Assembly (NCBI GenBank): GCA_024234935.1
Contig: JACKNI010000002.1
Location: 434,001-498,000 of the forward strand
Source: Chromatiales bacterium
GTDB taxonomy: Bacteria > Pseudomonadota > Gammaproteobacteria > Steroidobacterales > GCA-2729495
Length of the DNA stretch: 64,000 nucleotides
Reading direction: 5' to 3'
Positions 44,275-51,960 of the stretch are shown here, piece by piece. Every line of letters starts with the position of its first letter. The stretch's first letter is position 1. The translations under genes were made by a program, and so were the position numbers. The notes beneath the pieces are model-generated. The model was given only the letters and a program-made list of their open reading frames with translations. It did not search any database and was not told the DNA's origin.

Positions 44275-44826
44275 TCAGGCATCCCGGGCCGGCGCAAGAT
44301 TGAGGGCCGCGGGGAAGAGGACTTCGTTCTCCTTGCGCACATGCTCGGCGGTGTCGGTTGCAAAGGCCGCGAGCTCATCGAGCAGCGCGCGGTGCTCCGC
44401 CACCGCCCAGGCCGGCGGCTGAAAATCGTCGGTGAGCTGGCGCAGGTATTCAACAAGCTCGTCGATGAAATCGTGCTCGCGATGCATGCACTCGATCGGC
44501 GGCAGGATGATCTCCATGTCGACCGGGCTGACATCGGTCGACGCCGCAATATGCCGGAGTACCGGAAACAGCATGCTTTCCTCGCGATGCAGATGCGTCA
44601 GCATTTCATCACTCAGGGCCTCGATGGCCTCCCCGACCTTCGTCAGGCGCTCATCGCGCCGGAAATCGGCGGCAGGAATGGCAGCCGCACTCTCCCGCAT
44701 GCGGGGCAGCACATCGCGGGCATAGACGTGGTGCGTATCGAGGATCAGGTCCAGCAGCGCCGGAATCGGCAGGGCATCGGACGGCGGCTGACCGGCCGGA
44801 ACAGCTGTGACAGGTTTTGGCGGCAT
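44275..44826 (-). CDS. hemerythrin-like (HHE) domain protein
   Basis: A 183-residue protein with spaced metal-binding His/Glu: ILDTHHVYARDVLP, HLHREESMLFPVL, CMHREHDFIDELV and HVRKENEVLFPA. It resembles the di-iron domain of YtfE/ScdA-type iron-sulfur repair proteins but lacks the N-terminal ScdA_N domain. Likely nitrosative-stress protection; the truncated hemoglobin gene is 1.1 kb away. Divergent from hemX. Confidence 0.88.
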   Translation of the reverse strand: MPPKPVTAVPAGQPPSDALPIPALLDLILDTHHVYARDVLPRMRESAAAIPAADFRRDERLTKVGEAIEALSDEMLTHLHREESMLFPVLRHIAASTDVSPVDMEIILPPIECMHREHDFIDELVEYLRQLTDDFQPPAWAVAEHRALLDELAAFATDTAEHVRKENEVLFPAALNLAPARDA

Positions 44827-44891
44827 GGATGCACCCGACGATCACTGGCAGAATGGGCTACCGCTGGACCTGCCACCGGACATTCCCGAAG

Positions 44892-45995
44892 ATGAATCAA
44901 TATACGCCGGCCACCGATACCGCTGCAGCCGCCGTGCGGACGGACCATGACGCAACGCTGCCGCCACCGGGCAGCCGGCATCTGCAGGCAATCAGCGTGG
45001 CGCTGCTCGCCCTCGCTATCGCCGTGGCGGTGGCGGTCTACGTCTGGATCGGGCAGCGCTCGGGCGTCGGTCCGCAGCTCGTGGAACTGCAGAAGGAGGC
45101 AAGCGTCAGGAACTCCGAACTCGCCGCACTCAAGGCGCGCGTCGATGAATTCAGCGCCGGGCGGCGTCGCCAGGACGAAGACATGGACCGGTTGGCCGAG
45201 CGGATCAGCCAGGAAACCGAAGCGCTCGGGGCGCTCCCCGCCCGTATCGACACCCTTCAGGAAGCGGTCGATCGTTTCGCCGGTGCCGGCGACAAGGTGC
45301 GGGCAGCCTGGCTGCTGGCGGAAGCGGAACACTACATGCGTATCGCCAATGCCCAGCTGGGGCTGGCCGGAGAGGTCGATGTCGCCCAGACCTCGCTGGG
45401 CCTGGCCGACGATACGCTGCGCGAACTCAACGACCCGCGCATGACACCGGTGCGCAAGCAGCTGGCCAAGGAGCTCAACGAGCTGAGGGCCGTTCCCCGG
45501 CCCGACACCGAGGGTATCGTCCTGACCCTCGGCGGCATCGCCGACAGCCTGGAGGACCTGCCGCTCAAGAACTCGATGCCGGACACCTTCCGCGAAGCAC
45601 CCGCAGAACCGGCCGAGGAACTCACCGGCTTTGCCCGTGCTGCGGCGACCGTGCGCGCCGCGTTGGCCAGCCTGGTAAGCATTCGCCGGGCCGATGACCC
45701 GATCTCGCCGCTGCTCTCCGATGCGCAGAAGACCGTTCTGATCCGCAGTCTGGATCTGGAACTGCAACTGGCCCGACTGGCCATCATGCGCGGTGATGCG
45801 GGCATGTTTCGGCGGTCAATCAGTGCCGCCACCGAACGCGTTGCCGACCAGTTCGACCCGATGTCCGGGGACGTGCAGTCAGCGCTGGATTCGCTCAAGG
45901 AATTGTCGACGGTCCGGCTGCCCGAAGAACTGCCGGATATATCGGCTTCGCTGACCATGCTGCTGCGTCTGACAAACACCGGGAAAAACGAATGA
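44892..45995 (+). CDS. hemX: HemX-like protein
   Basis: About 367 residues with one transmembrane helix (residues about 34-55), then a coiled-coil and helical domain typical of HemX (uroporphyrinogen-III methyltransferase-like partner of HemD, often annotated as such; the methyltransferase fold is not visible here). ATG 44892 has GAAGAT upstream. It overlaps hemY by ATGA. The usual upstream hemC and hemD are absent. Confidence 0.85.
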   Translation: MNQYTPATDTAAAAVRTDHDATLPPPGSRHLQAISVALLALAIAVAVAVYVWIGQRSGVGPQLVELQKEASVRNSELAALKARVDEFSAGRRRQDEDMDRLAERISQETEALGALPARIDTLQEAVDRFAGAGDKVRAAWLLAEAEHYMRIANAQLGLAGEVDVAQTSLGLADDTLRELNDPRMTPVRKQLAKELNELRAVPRPDTEGIVLTLGGIADSLEDLPLKNSMPDTFREAPAEPAEELTGFARAAATVRAALASLVSIRRADDPISPLLSDAQKTVLIRSLDLELQLARLAIMRGDAGMFRRSISAATERVADQFDPMSGDVQSALDSLKELSTVRLPEELPDISASLTMLLRLTNTGKNE

Positions 45996-47218
45996 AAGCC
46001 GGCTTCACGATCATCGTCGCGCTGATGATCGGAGCGCTTGCCGCTCACCTGGTGCTGCCCGACAACGGCTACGCCCTGATCAACTTTCGCGGCTACATCG
46101 TAGAGACCTCGGTACCGGTACTCGTACTGCTGCTGATACTGGCCTACCTCACCGTGCGCACCGTGATCTACATCTGGCAGGCACCCCGCCGGCTTGGCGA
46201 AGCCTGGGCACGCGGCCGTGCGAGAAGCGCCGGGAAGAAAGCGACCCAGGGGTACATCGCACTCGCCGAAGGTCGGCTGGCCCAGGGCGAACGACTGCTG
46301 ACCCGCGGCGCCCGTCACTCCGAGACACCCTTGCTCAACTACCTCGCCGCCGCCCGCGCCGCCCAGATGCAGGGCGACCGGCAGCGACGAGACGCATGGC
46401 TCAACATGGCCTGCGTACAGGAACCGGCTGCCACCGATGCGGTGCTGCTGACGCAGGCCGAACTGCAGCTGGAAGATGGTCAGTACGACGAGGCGCTGGC
46501 CAGCCTGAACCGTGTCCGCGAACGGCAGCCCGGCCACGCGCAGGCGCTCAAGCTGCTCGGCGACCTGCACCAGCGCCGCAGGGAATGGCAGCCGCTGGCC
46601 GCCCTGCTGCCGCTGATCCGGCGGCACGGCAATGTGCCACCGGAAATGCTTGACGAGTGGAGTGTGGCCGCGTGGAGCAACATGATGGCCACAATGCACA
46701 CCGATCGGAGCGCCCTCGAACGCCTCTGGGATGACGTGCCGCGCCATCTGCGCCGTGAGCCGCGACTGACCCTGGCGCGCGCTCAGGCACTGATCGCCTG
46801 CGGCAGCATCGATGATGCCGAGCAGGAGATCCGTCGTACGCTCAAAGACGACTGGGACGAGGCGCTGGTCAAGCTCTATGGTGAACTCCAGGTTGCGGAT
46901 CCCGCCGCCCACCTGAAACGCATCGAAGCCTGGCTGAAGGAGCATCCCGAAGATCCCGCCTTGCTGCTGGCCGCCGGGCGCACCTGTGTCCGGCACCAGT
47001 TATGGGGCAAGGCGCGCAGCTATTTCGAAGCGAGCCTGGCGATCCGTGCGGTTCCGGAGACCTACCGCGCACTCGGGCAGTTGATGGCACAGGTCGGCGA
47101 GGCGCAGTCTGCCTCACGGGCTTTTGAACGCGGGCTGTCGATGGCGACCACGACACCACAGCCGGGCTCCGCAGCGACCGGCACACTGCCCGCCGCATCC
47201 AGCCGCGCCGCGATCTGA
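45992..47218 (+). CDS. hemY: HemY-like TPR membrane protein
   Basis: A 408-residue protein with two N-terminal membrane helices and many TPR-like helical pairs (ARSAGKKATQGYIALAEGRLAQGERL onwards). HemY proteins of this type are heme-biosynthesis accessory or scaffold proteins; the exact role is not established. It starts in the hemX stop (ATGA) and ends one base before the convergent nudC gene. Confidence 0.88.
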   Translation: MKAGFTIIVALMIGALAAHLVLPDNGYALINFRGYIVETSVPVLVLLLILAYLTVRTVIYIWQAPRRLGEAWARGRARSAGKKATQGYIALAEGRLAQGERLLTRGARHSETPLLNYLAAARAAQMQGDRQRRDAWLNMACVQEPAATDAVLLTQAELQLEDGQYDEALASLNRVRERQPGHAQALKLLGDLHQRRREWQPLAALLPLIRRHGNVPPEMLDEWSVAAWSNMMATMHTDRSALERLWDDVPRHLRREPRLTLARAQALIACGSIDDAEQEIRRTLKDDWDEALVKLYGELQVADPAAHLKRIEAWLKEHPEDPALLLAAGRTCVRHQLWGKARSYFEASLAIRAVPETYRALGQLMAQVGEAQSASRAFERGLSMATTTPQPGSAATGTLPAASSRAAI

Positions 47219-48163
47219 TCAGGCGCGCCGTGATTCGCCGGTAGCCCAATCCACGGCGAGACTGGCAAGGCCCGGTCCCGGTACCTGGTCAAACCAGCTC
47301 TCGATCAGGCGGAAGGCGATTGAAATCGGCGGCGGCAGGCGCACCCGGCCCGCCATGATGTCGGCACGCGACAACCATCGTGCTTCGATGAGTTCGCCAT
47401 CGTTGAGACGGATATCGCTGCTGCGCGCCTCGGCATGGAAGCCGAGCATGAGCGCCGAAGGAAACGGCCACGGCTGCGAAGCCAGATAGGTCGCATCGGC
47501 CACGACAATATCGGTTTCTTCGCGGACCTCGCGGATCACCGCTTCTTCCAGCGTCTCACCCGGCTCGACAAAGCCGGCGATGGTCGAAAAGCGGCCTTCC
47601 GCCCAGCTGGCCTGTCGCCCGAGCAGACACTGCTCACCCCGGTGTACGAGCACGATCACAGCCGGATCAATGCGCGGAAAGCACCGCTGCGCACAGGATT
47701 CATCGCTGCAGGTCATGACGAATCCGCCCTCGGCCGGCCGGTTTGGCGCACCGCAGACTCCGCAATGGCGATGACGCTCCTGCCAGAGGATCATGGCTCG
47801 CGCGTAGGCCAGCAAGGCTGCATCGGCCTCGCTGACCTGGCTCGTGATCTCGCGCAGGCCCAGAAATCCCGTGCTGGGCAGTCCGCGTGGCGGCGCCTCG
47901 CCGGGCAATTCCACGGCGAACAGTGCGCGACCGGCACGCCGGCCCAGAAACACCATGGTCTCGTGCCCCGTGGCGACCAGTTCCAGTTCTTCGCGACGAC
48001 AGTCGGCCACGAATCCGTCCCGCACCAGGCAACGCGACTGCCATACCGGCAGAAAACGGGTTTCGGTCTCGGCAAAAGCGGCAGCCAGCGCCTCCGGAAT
48101 CTGGCGCAGCTCCGCCAGGCGCTCGATGCCGGCACCACTGAAAGTGAGCCTGGCGATGGTCAT
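47219..48163 (-). CDS. nudC: NAD+ diphosphatase (NudC), Nudix hydrolase
   Basis: A 314-residue Nudix enzyme: an N-terminal domain, a four-Cys zinc ribbon (HCGVCGA, then CSDESC), and a Nudix domain with GFVEPGETLEEAVIREVREETD. NudC hydrolyses NAD(H) and removes NAD caps from RNA. It is convergent with hemY with no spacer and follows the FlhC-like gene by nine bases. Confidence 0.95.
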   Translation of the reverse strand: MTIARLTFSGAGIERLAELRQIPEALAAAFAETETRFLPVWQSRCLVRDGFVADCRREELELVATGHETMVFLGRRAGRALFAVELPGEAPPRGLPSTGFLGLREITSQVSEADAALLAYARAMILWQERHRHCGVCGAPNRPAEGGFVMTCSDESCAQRCFPRIDPAVIVLVHRGEQCLLGRQASWAEGRFSTIAGFVEPGETLEEAVIREVREETDIVVADATYLASQPWPFPSALMLGFHAEARSSDIRLNDGELIEARWLSRADIMAGRVRLPPPISIAFRLIESWFDQVPGPGLASLAVDWATGESRRA

Positions 48164-48172
48164 GGCTGCAGG

Positions 48173-48727
48173 TTACGCGTGATCCTTTACTTCACAAAAC
48201 GGGCAACGCTCGTAGTCCAGTGCATAGGCATCACGCACATAGGGGCCATCGCACAGCGCGCACCAGGCCAGCTGGAGTTCGTGCGTGCGTACCAGCGAAC
48301 TCAGCAGATTCCACGCCCACTCAAAGGAAAGCTGTGGCCGGGGATGCAGATACAGATAGGCCTCATAGGCGTCGCAGAAACGACAGCCCATGACGTCGGG
48401 CGGTACTTTCGCGGCGCGCAAACTCCGGCCGGAGGCCTCGACTTCGGCAACCCGGTTGTGGACCAGCAGGCCGGCAATCAGGCTTGCCTCGCCCTGACGG
48501 TGCGCGGTGGTCACGAAGGGCGCGATCTGGCTGGGCGTCTTGCCGCGGCGCCGACGCACGGTACCGCTCTGGCCGGGGAAGTAGCTGGCATAGATTTTCC
48601 GGATCCGGTCTTCCGTAAAACCCGTGCACAGGCGGATCGTGCCCGTGCGTGCCTCGTGGCGAATCATGCGAACAGCGAGATCGAAGCGGTCACGCTCGGT
48701 GGCGTAGCGGTCATCTGTGGCGCGCAT
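48173..48727 (-). CDS. FlhC-like transcriptional regulator
   Basis: A 184-residue protein, close to E. coli FlhC (192). Similarities: the opening ARTGTIRLCTGFTEDRIRKIY matches the FlhC helix region (AR...TGLS...RLRKLY type), LSFEWAWNLLSSLV, and a C-terminal zinc site CALC...CPFC in the position of the FlhC four-Cys motif. FlhC with FlhD activates flagellar operons. No flagellar genes are in the window. Divergent from an FlhD-like gene; two palindromes lie between. Assignment is by motif pattern only. Confidence 0.7.
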   Translation of the reverse strand: MRATDDRYATERDRFDLAVRMIRHEARTGTIRLCTGFTEDRIRKIYASYFPGQSGTVRRRRGKTPSQIAPFVTTAHRQGEASLIAGLLVHNRVAEVEASGRSLRAAKVPPDVMGCRFCDAYEAYLYLHPRPQLSFEWAWNLLSSLVRTHELQLAWCALCDGPYVRDAYALDYERCPFCEVKDHA

Positions 48728-48747
48728 ATTTACCCCTGTTTTCTACC

Positions 48748-48771
48748 ATATTTGGTCCATTGGGACCGAAT
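48748..48771. promoter_or_regulatory. palindrome 1 between FlhC-like and FlhD-like genes
   Basis: ATATTTGGTCC-ATT-GGGACCGAAT, an imperfect palindrome with arms TTGGTCC/GGGACCGAA. It sits 21 bases before the FlhC-like start. Confidence 0.65.
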
Positions 48772-48788
48772 CTCGGCATATTGCCTGT

Positions 48789-48814
48789 ATATTTGTCCCT
48801 GTGGGACCAAATAT
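48789..48814. promoter_or_regulatory. palindrome 2 between FlhC-like and FlhD-like genes
   Basis: ATATTTGTCCC-TGT-GGGACCAAATAT, a near-perfect palindrome sharing the GTCC/GGAC core with palindrome 1. Centres are 41 bases apart, about four helical turns, on the same face of the DNA. Confidence 0.7.
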
Positions 48815-48839
48815 AGTAGTTGCGTCAGCCCATATTGGA

Positions 48840-49484
48840 ATGCGTCAAATGACCGGAAAGTGGCCTGAAACGCGCCTCGGCACCGAGATCTATGGCTTCA
48901 ATCGCGAATTTCTTGAGTTGCTCCGGGAGGGAGCCAGACAGCCGCTTGTATTCGGGCTGGATGCCTCGCTCCGCCAGCGGCTGGCCAGCCTGAACGGAAG
49001 CCAGCTCGACAGCATCGCCAGCGCACCCTGCCTGCTGGCCAGCTTCAGGGTGCTGCCCCCTGCACGCAGCCCGCGCGGGGTCGCGGAATCTCCTGGTGCC
49101 GGTGCGGCACCATTTCCCGCCGCGCTGGCAGAGCCGGCCCGCCTGTTTGCGGCATCGCTGCTCGCCTGGCTCTGGCACGCCGCCCGCGAAGACCGTTTGC
49201 TGGCGGTGCTCTGCATTGGCCCCGGCCTGCACGATCTCGATGGCCTGTCGGGCGCCGCCTTCGGCGAACTGCAGCGGGCGGCGGTCACGGCGACCGAGTG
49301 CCTGGAAGCGCGCTTCTGCCGTCATCCACGGCTCTGGCCGGATCTGGTTCGGGCAGCAACAAGCGGCAACGCGCAGCTGATGGCTGCAACGCATCTGTCT
49401 GCGGTACAGCTCACCCTGGTACAGCGCGTACCACTGTCCGGAACGCAGCGGGACAAGCTGCATCGGCTGCCCACAAAGCACTGA
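48840..49484 (+). CDS. FlhD-like protein with C-terminal extension
   Basis: 214 residues from ATG 48840. Residues about 20-70 (NREFLELLREGARQ, FGLDASLRQRLASLNGSQL, APCLLASFRV) follow the order of FlhD ([40 protein letters not shown]). Beyond that is an Ala-rich domain of about 140 residues with no match I know. FlhD is the partner that directs FlhC to DNA. Upstream GTG/ATG options exist to 48717 but overlap the palindromes. Assignment by pattern only. Confidence 0.65.
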   Translation: MRQMTGKWPETRLGTEIYGFNREFLELLREGARQPLVFGLDASLRQRLASLNGSQLDSIASAPCLLASFRVLPPARSPRGVAESPGAGAAPFPAALAEPARLFAASLLAWLWHAAREDRLLAVLCIGPGLHDLDGLSGAAFGELQRAAVTATECLEARFCRHPRLWPDLVRAATSGNAQLMAATHLSAVQLTLVQRVPLSGTQRDKLHRLPTKH

Positions 49485-49506
49485 GGGACAGGCACAATGC
49501 CGCGCC

Positions 49507-50457
49507 ATGCATGCCCTGTCTGTCCGTCAGCTCGTCAAGGTCTACGCCAACGGCGTCCAGGCCCTCGCCGGCATTGACCTCGATGTTCCGCGCGGCGACT
49601 TCTGCGCCCTGCTGGGGCCAAACGGCGCCGGCAAGACCAGCCTCATTGGTATCGTCACCTCGCTCGTGAGGAAGACCAGCGGCGAGGTCAGCGTATTCGG
49701 CCACGATCTCGACCGCGAACTGAATGCCGTGAAATCGGCCATCGGTGTGGTACCGCAGGAGATCAACCTCAACCTCTGGGACAAGGTCAGCAACATCGTC
49801 GTCAACCAGGCCGGCTTTTACGGCGTGCCGCCCGCCCGCGCCCGCCGACGCGCCGAGATCTGCCTCCGCCAACTGCAGCTCTGGGACAAGCGCCATGATT
49901 CAGCACGGACGCTTTCCGGGGGCATGAAGCGCCGGCTGATGATCGCACGGGCGCTGATGCATGAACCGGAGCTGCTGATACTCGACGAACCGACGGCGGG
50001 TGTGGACATAGAGATTCGCCGTTCCATGTGGGAGTTTCTGCGCGAAACCAATGCGGCGGGCACCACCATCATCCTGACCACCCACTATCTTGAGGAAGCC
50101 GAGAACCTCTGCCGGCACGTGGCGATCATCGACCATGGGCGCGTGATCGTGGACGACCGCATGGCCACGGTGCTCGCCCGGCTGCAGCAGCAGGACTTCC
50201 TGCTGACCCTGCGCGAAGCGATCACTGTCTTGCCGACCCTGCCGGGCTTCGATGCCCGGCTGGTCTCGGATCACGAGATCGAGGTCAGCGTGCCCCGGTC
50301 ACGCCAGATCAACGAGCTGTTTACCGGGCTGTCGGCCGCCGGACTGGAGGTCGTGAGTCTGCGCAACAAGGCGAACCGCCTGGAAGAACTGTTCATGAAG
50401 CTCACCGAACGGAAGGACAGAACGCCCGCGGGGCGCATCGAGGAAGCGCGGCAGTGA
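49507..50457 (+). CDS. yadG: ABC transporter ATP-binding protein (YadG-like)
   Basis: A 316-residue ATPase closely matching E. coli YadG: Walker A GPNGAGKTS, LSGGMKRRLMIARAL signature, Walker B LLILDEPTAGVD. The C-terminal region includes NKANRLEELF, as in YadG. It pairs with the permease downstream (GTGA overlap). Substrate unknown. Confidence 0.95.
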   Translation: MHALSVRQLVKVYANGVQALAGIDLDVPRGDFCALLGPNGAGKTSLIGIVTSLVRKTSGEVSVFGHDLDRELNAVKSAIGVVPQEINLNLWDKVSNIVVNQAGFYGVPPARARRRAEICLRQLQLWDKRHDSARTLSGGMKRRLMIARALMHEPELLILDEPTAGVDIEIRRSMWEFLRETNAAGTTIILTTHYLEEAENLCRHVAIIDHGRVIVDDRMATVLARLQQQDFLLTLREAITVLPTLPGFDARLVSDHEIEVSVPRSRQINELFTGLSAAGLEVVSLRNKANRLEELFMKLTERKDRTPAGRIEEARQ

Positions 50458-51227
50458 GTCTCAGCCAACAGGCAATCGCACTCGCCACGCTGTCCCGCAA
50501 GGAATACAACCGCGTGGTACGTATCTGGCTTCAGACCGTGCTGCCCCCGGCGATCAACATGGGTCTCTATTTCCTGATCTTCGGGAACCTGATCGGCTCA
50601 CGCATCGGCCAGATGGACGGCTTCGACTACAAGCAGTACATCGCGCCGGGGCTGATCATGATGGCGGTCATCACCAACTCCTACGGCAACGTCGTTTCAT
50701 CTTTTTTCTCTGCAAAGATCCACCGGCACCTGGAGGAGATGCTGGTCGCACCAATGTCGGCGGCGACCATTGTGCTCGGGCACATGGCGGGCGGTATCGT
50801 GCGCGGGATACTGGTGGGGCTGATGGTCGCCGTCGTTGCAAGGCTCTTTACGCCGCTGCCACTGGTGCATCCGCTGACCACGGCAACGGTATTCCTGCTC
50901 TGCGCGGCAATTTTCTCGCTGGCCGGCCTGATCAACGGCATCCTCGCGCAGCACTTCGACGATATCTCGATCATCCCGTCGTTCGTGCTCCAGCCACTGA
51001 CCTACCTGGGCGGAGTGTTCTATTCGATCTCGCTGCTGCCTGATCTCGCACAGCAGCTTTCGAAGCTCAATCCGATCCTGTACATCGTGAATGCCTTCCG
51101 TTACGGCATGCTCGGGGTTTCCGACATCGATATCGGCGTGGCCTTCGCGATGATGCTGGTGAGTCTGGCTGTGCTCTTCACCGTCTGCGTCGTGCTGCTC
51201 GAGCGCGGCACGCGGATCCGCGACTAG
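50454..51227 (+). CDS. yadH: ABC-2 type permease (YadH-like)
   Basis: A 257-residue membrane protein with six helices of the ABC-2 type, including LEEMLVAPMSAATIVLGHM and the loop NPILYIVNAFRYGMLG conserved in YadH. GTG start at 50454 overlaps the yadG stop. With YadG it forms an exporter of unknown substrate. Confidence 0.94.
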   Translation: MSLSQQAIALATLSRKEYNRVVRIWLQTVLPPAINMGLYFLIFGNLIGSRIGQMDGFDYKQYIAPGLIMMAVITNSYGNVVSSFFSAKIHRHLEEMLVAPMSAATIVLGHMAGGIVRGILVGLMVAVVARLFTPLPLVHPLTTATVFLLCAAIFSLAGLINGILAQHFDDISIIPSFVLQPLTYLGGVFYSISLLPDLAQQLSKLNPILYIVNAFRYGMLGVSDIDIGVAFAMMLVSLAVLFTVCVVLLERGTRIRD

Positions 51228-51251
51228 CGCGAGCGGAGTGCTGCCTGCCGC

Positions 51252-51929
51252 CTATTTGCGGTTGAGTGTGAAGCGCTGTCCACGGCTGGCGAGGATCGCT
51301 CCATCCGGCGTAATGCTTTCGAGTGTCGGCCCTTCCGTCAGCTGGGCGCCTTCCCGATATTTTCGTCCATTGATCACCACAAAACGAACGGCCGGCTTGT
51401 CGTTGTAGACCAGCAGATCCAGATTGAGCTGCGGCACATCCAGCGTACCGGCACTGATCAGCTGCTCGACAGTCGGCAGCGCAGGATCAGCGATGATCTT
51501 CGAGACTGGCGGCGATGCTTTCCCCGCAGCCGGCGGTGCGTCTGCTGCAGGCACTTCGGGCGTCTGCATTGCGGGTGGCTCTACGGGCAGATCGCGTTCC
51601 ACTTCCGGCGCAACCGGCGGCTCCACCGGTGTCGCCTCCCGCGCCAGCGCGCGGACGGCCGGTGCAGGCGGGGATATCCCTGCCGGAACGGCAGGCGCGG
51701 CCACTGGCACGGCAGTGCTGTCCGGGTTGTCCGGCGTGCGATCTCCCGGCCGCCCGTACCAGAGCCAGGCCATGAAGCCGATATTTGCCACAAGTACCAC
51801 CGCGAGCAGCGGGACCCAGAGATTGCGCCGGCCGCGATGCGTGGCATAACGCACATCGGCGAGTCCGGGTGCGGCGCCGCGTTGCCGCTCGGCATCGCTT
51901 TTCCTCAGGGCATCAAGGATGAATGACAT
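51252..51929 (-). CDS. gspB: general secretion pathway protein GspB
   Basis: A 225-residue protein opening SFILDALRKSDAERQRG, a signature of GspB, then one membrane helix (residues about 35-57), a Pro/Ala-rich periplasmic linker and a C-terminal domain (YREGAQLTEGPTLESITPDGA). With GspA it helps insert the type II secretin. ATG 51929 is chosen; the gene follows gspA by 32 bases. Confidence 0.92.
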   Translation of the reverse strand: MSFILDALRKSDAERQRGAAPGLADVRYATHRGRRNLWVPLLAVVLVANIGFMAWLWYGRPGDRTPDNPDSTAVPVAAPAVPAGISPPAPAVRALAREATPVEPPVAPEVERDLPVEPPAMQTPEVPAADAPPAAGKASPPVSKIIADPALPTVEQLISAGTLDVPQLNLDLLVYNDKPAVRFVVINGRKYREGAQLTEGPTLESITPDGAILASRGQRFTLNRK

Positions 51930-51960
51930 TGACGGGTCGCACCATGCTGCTTGATTGAGG

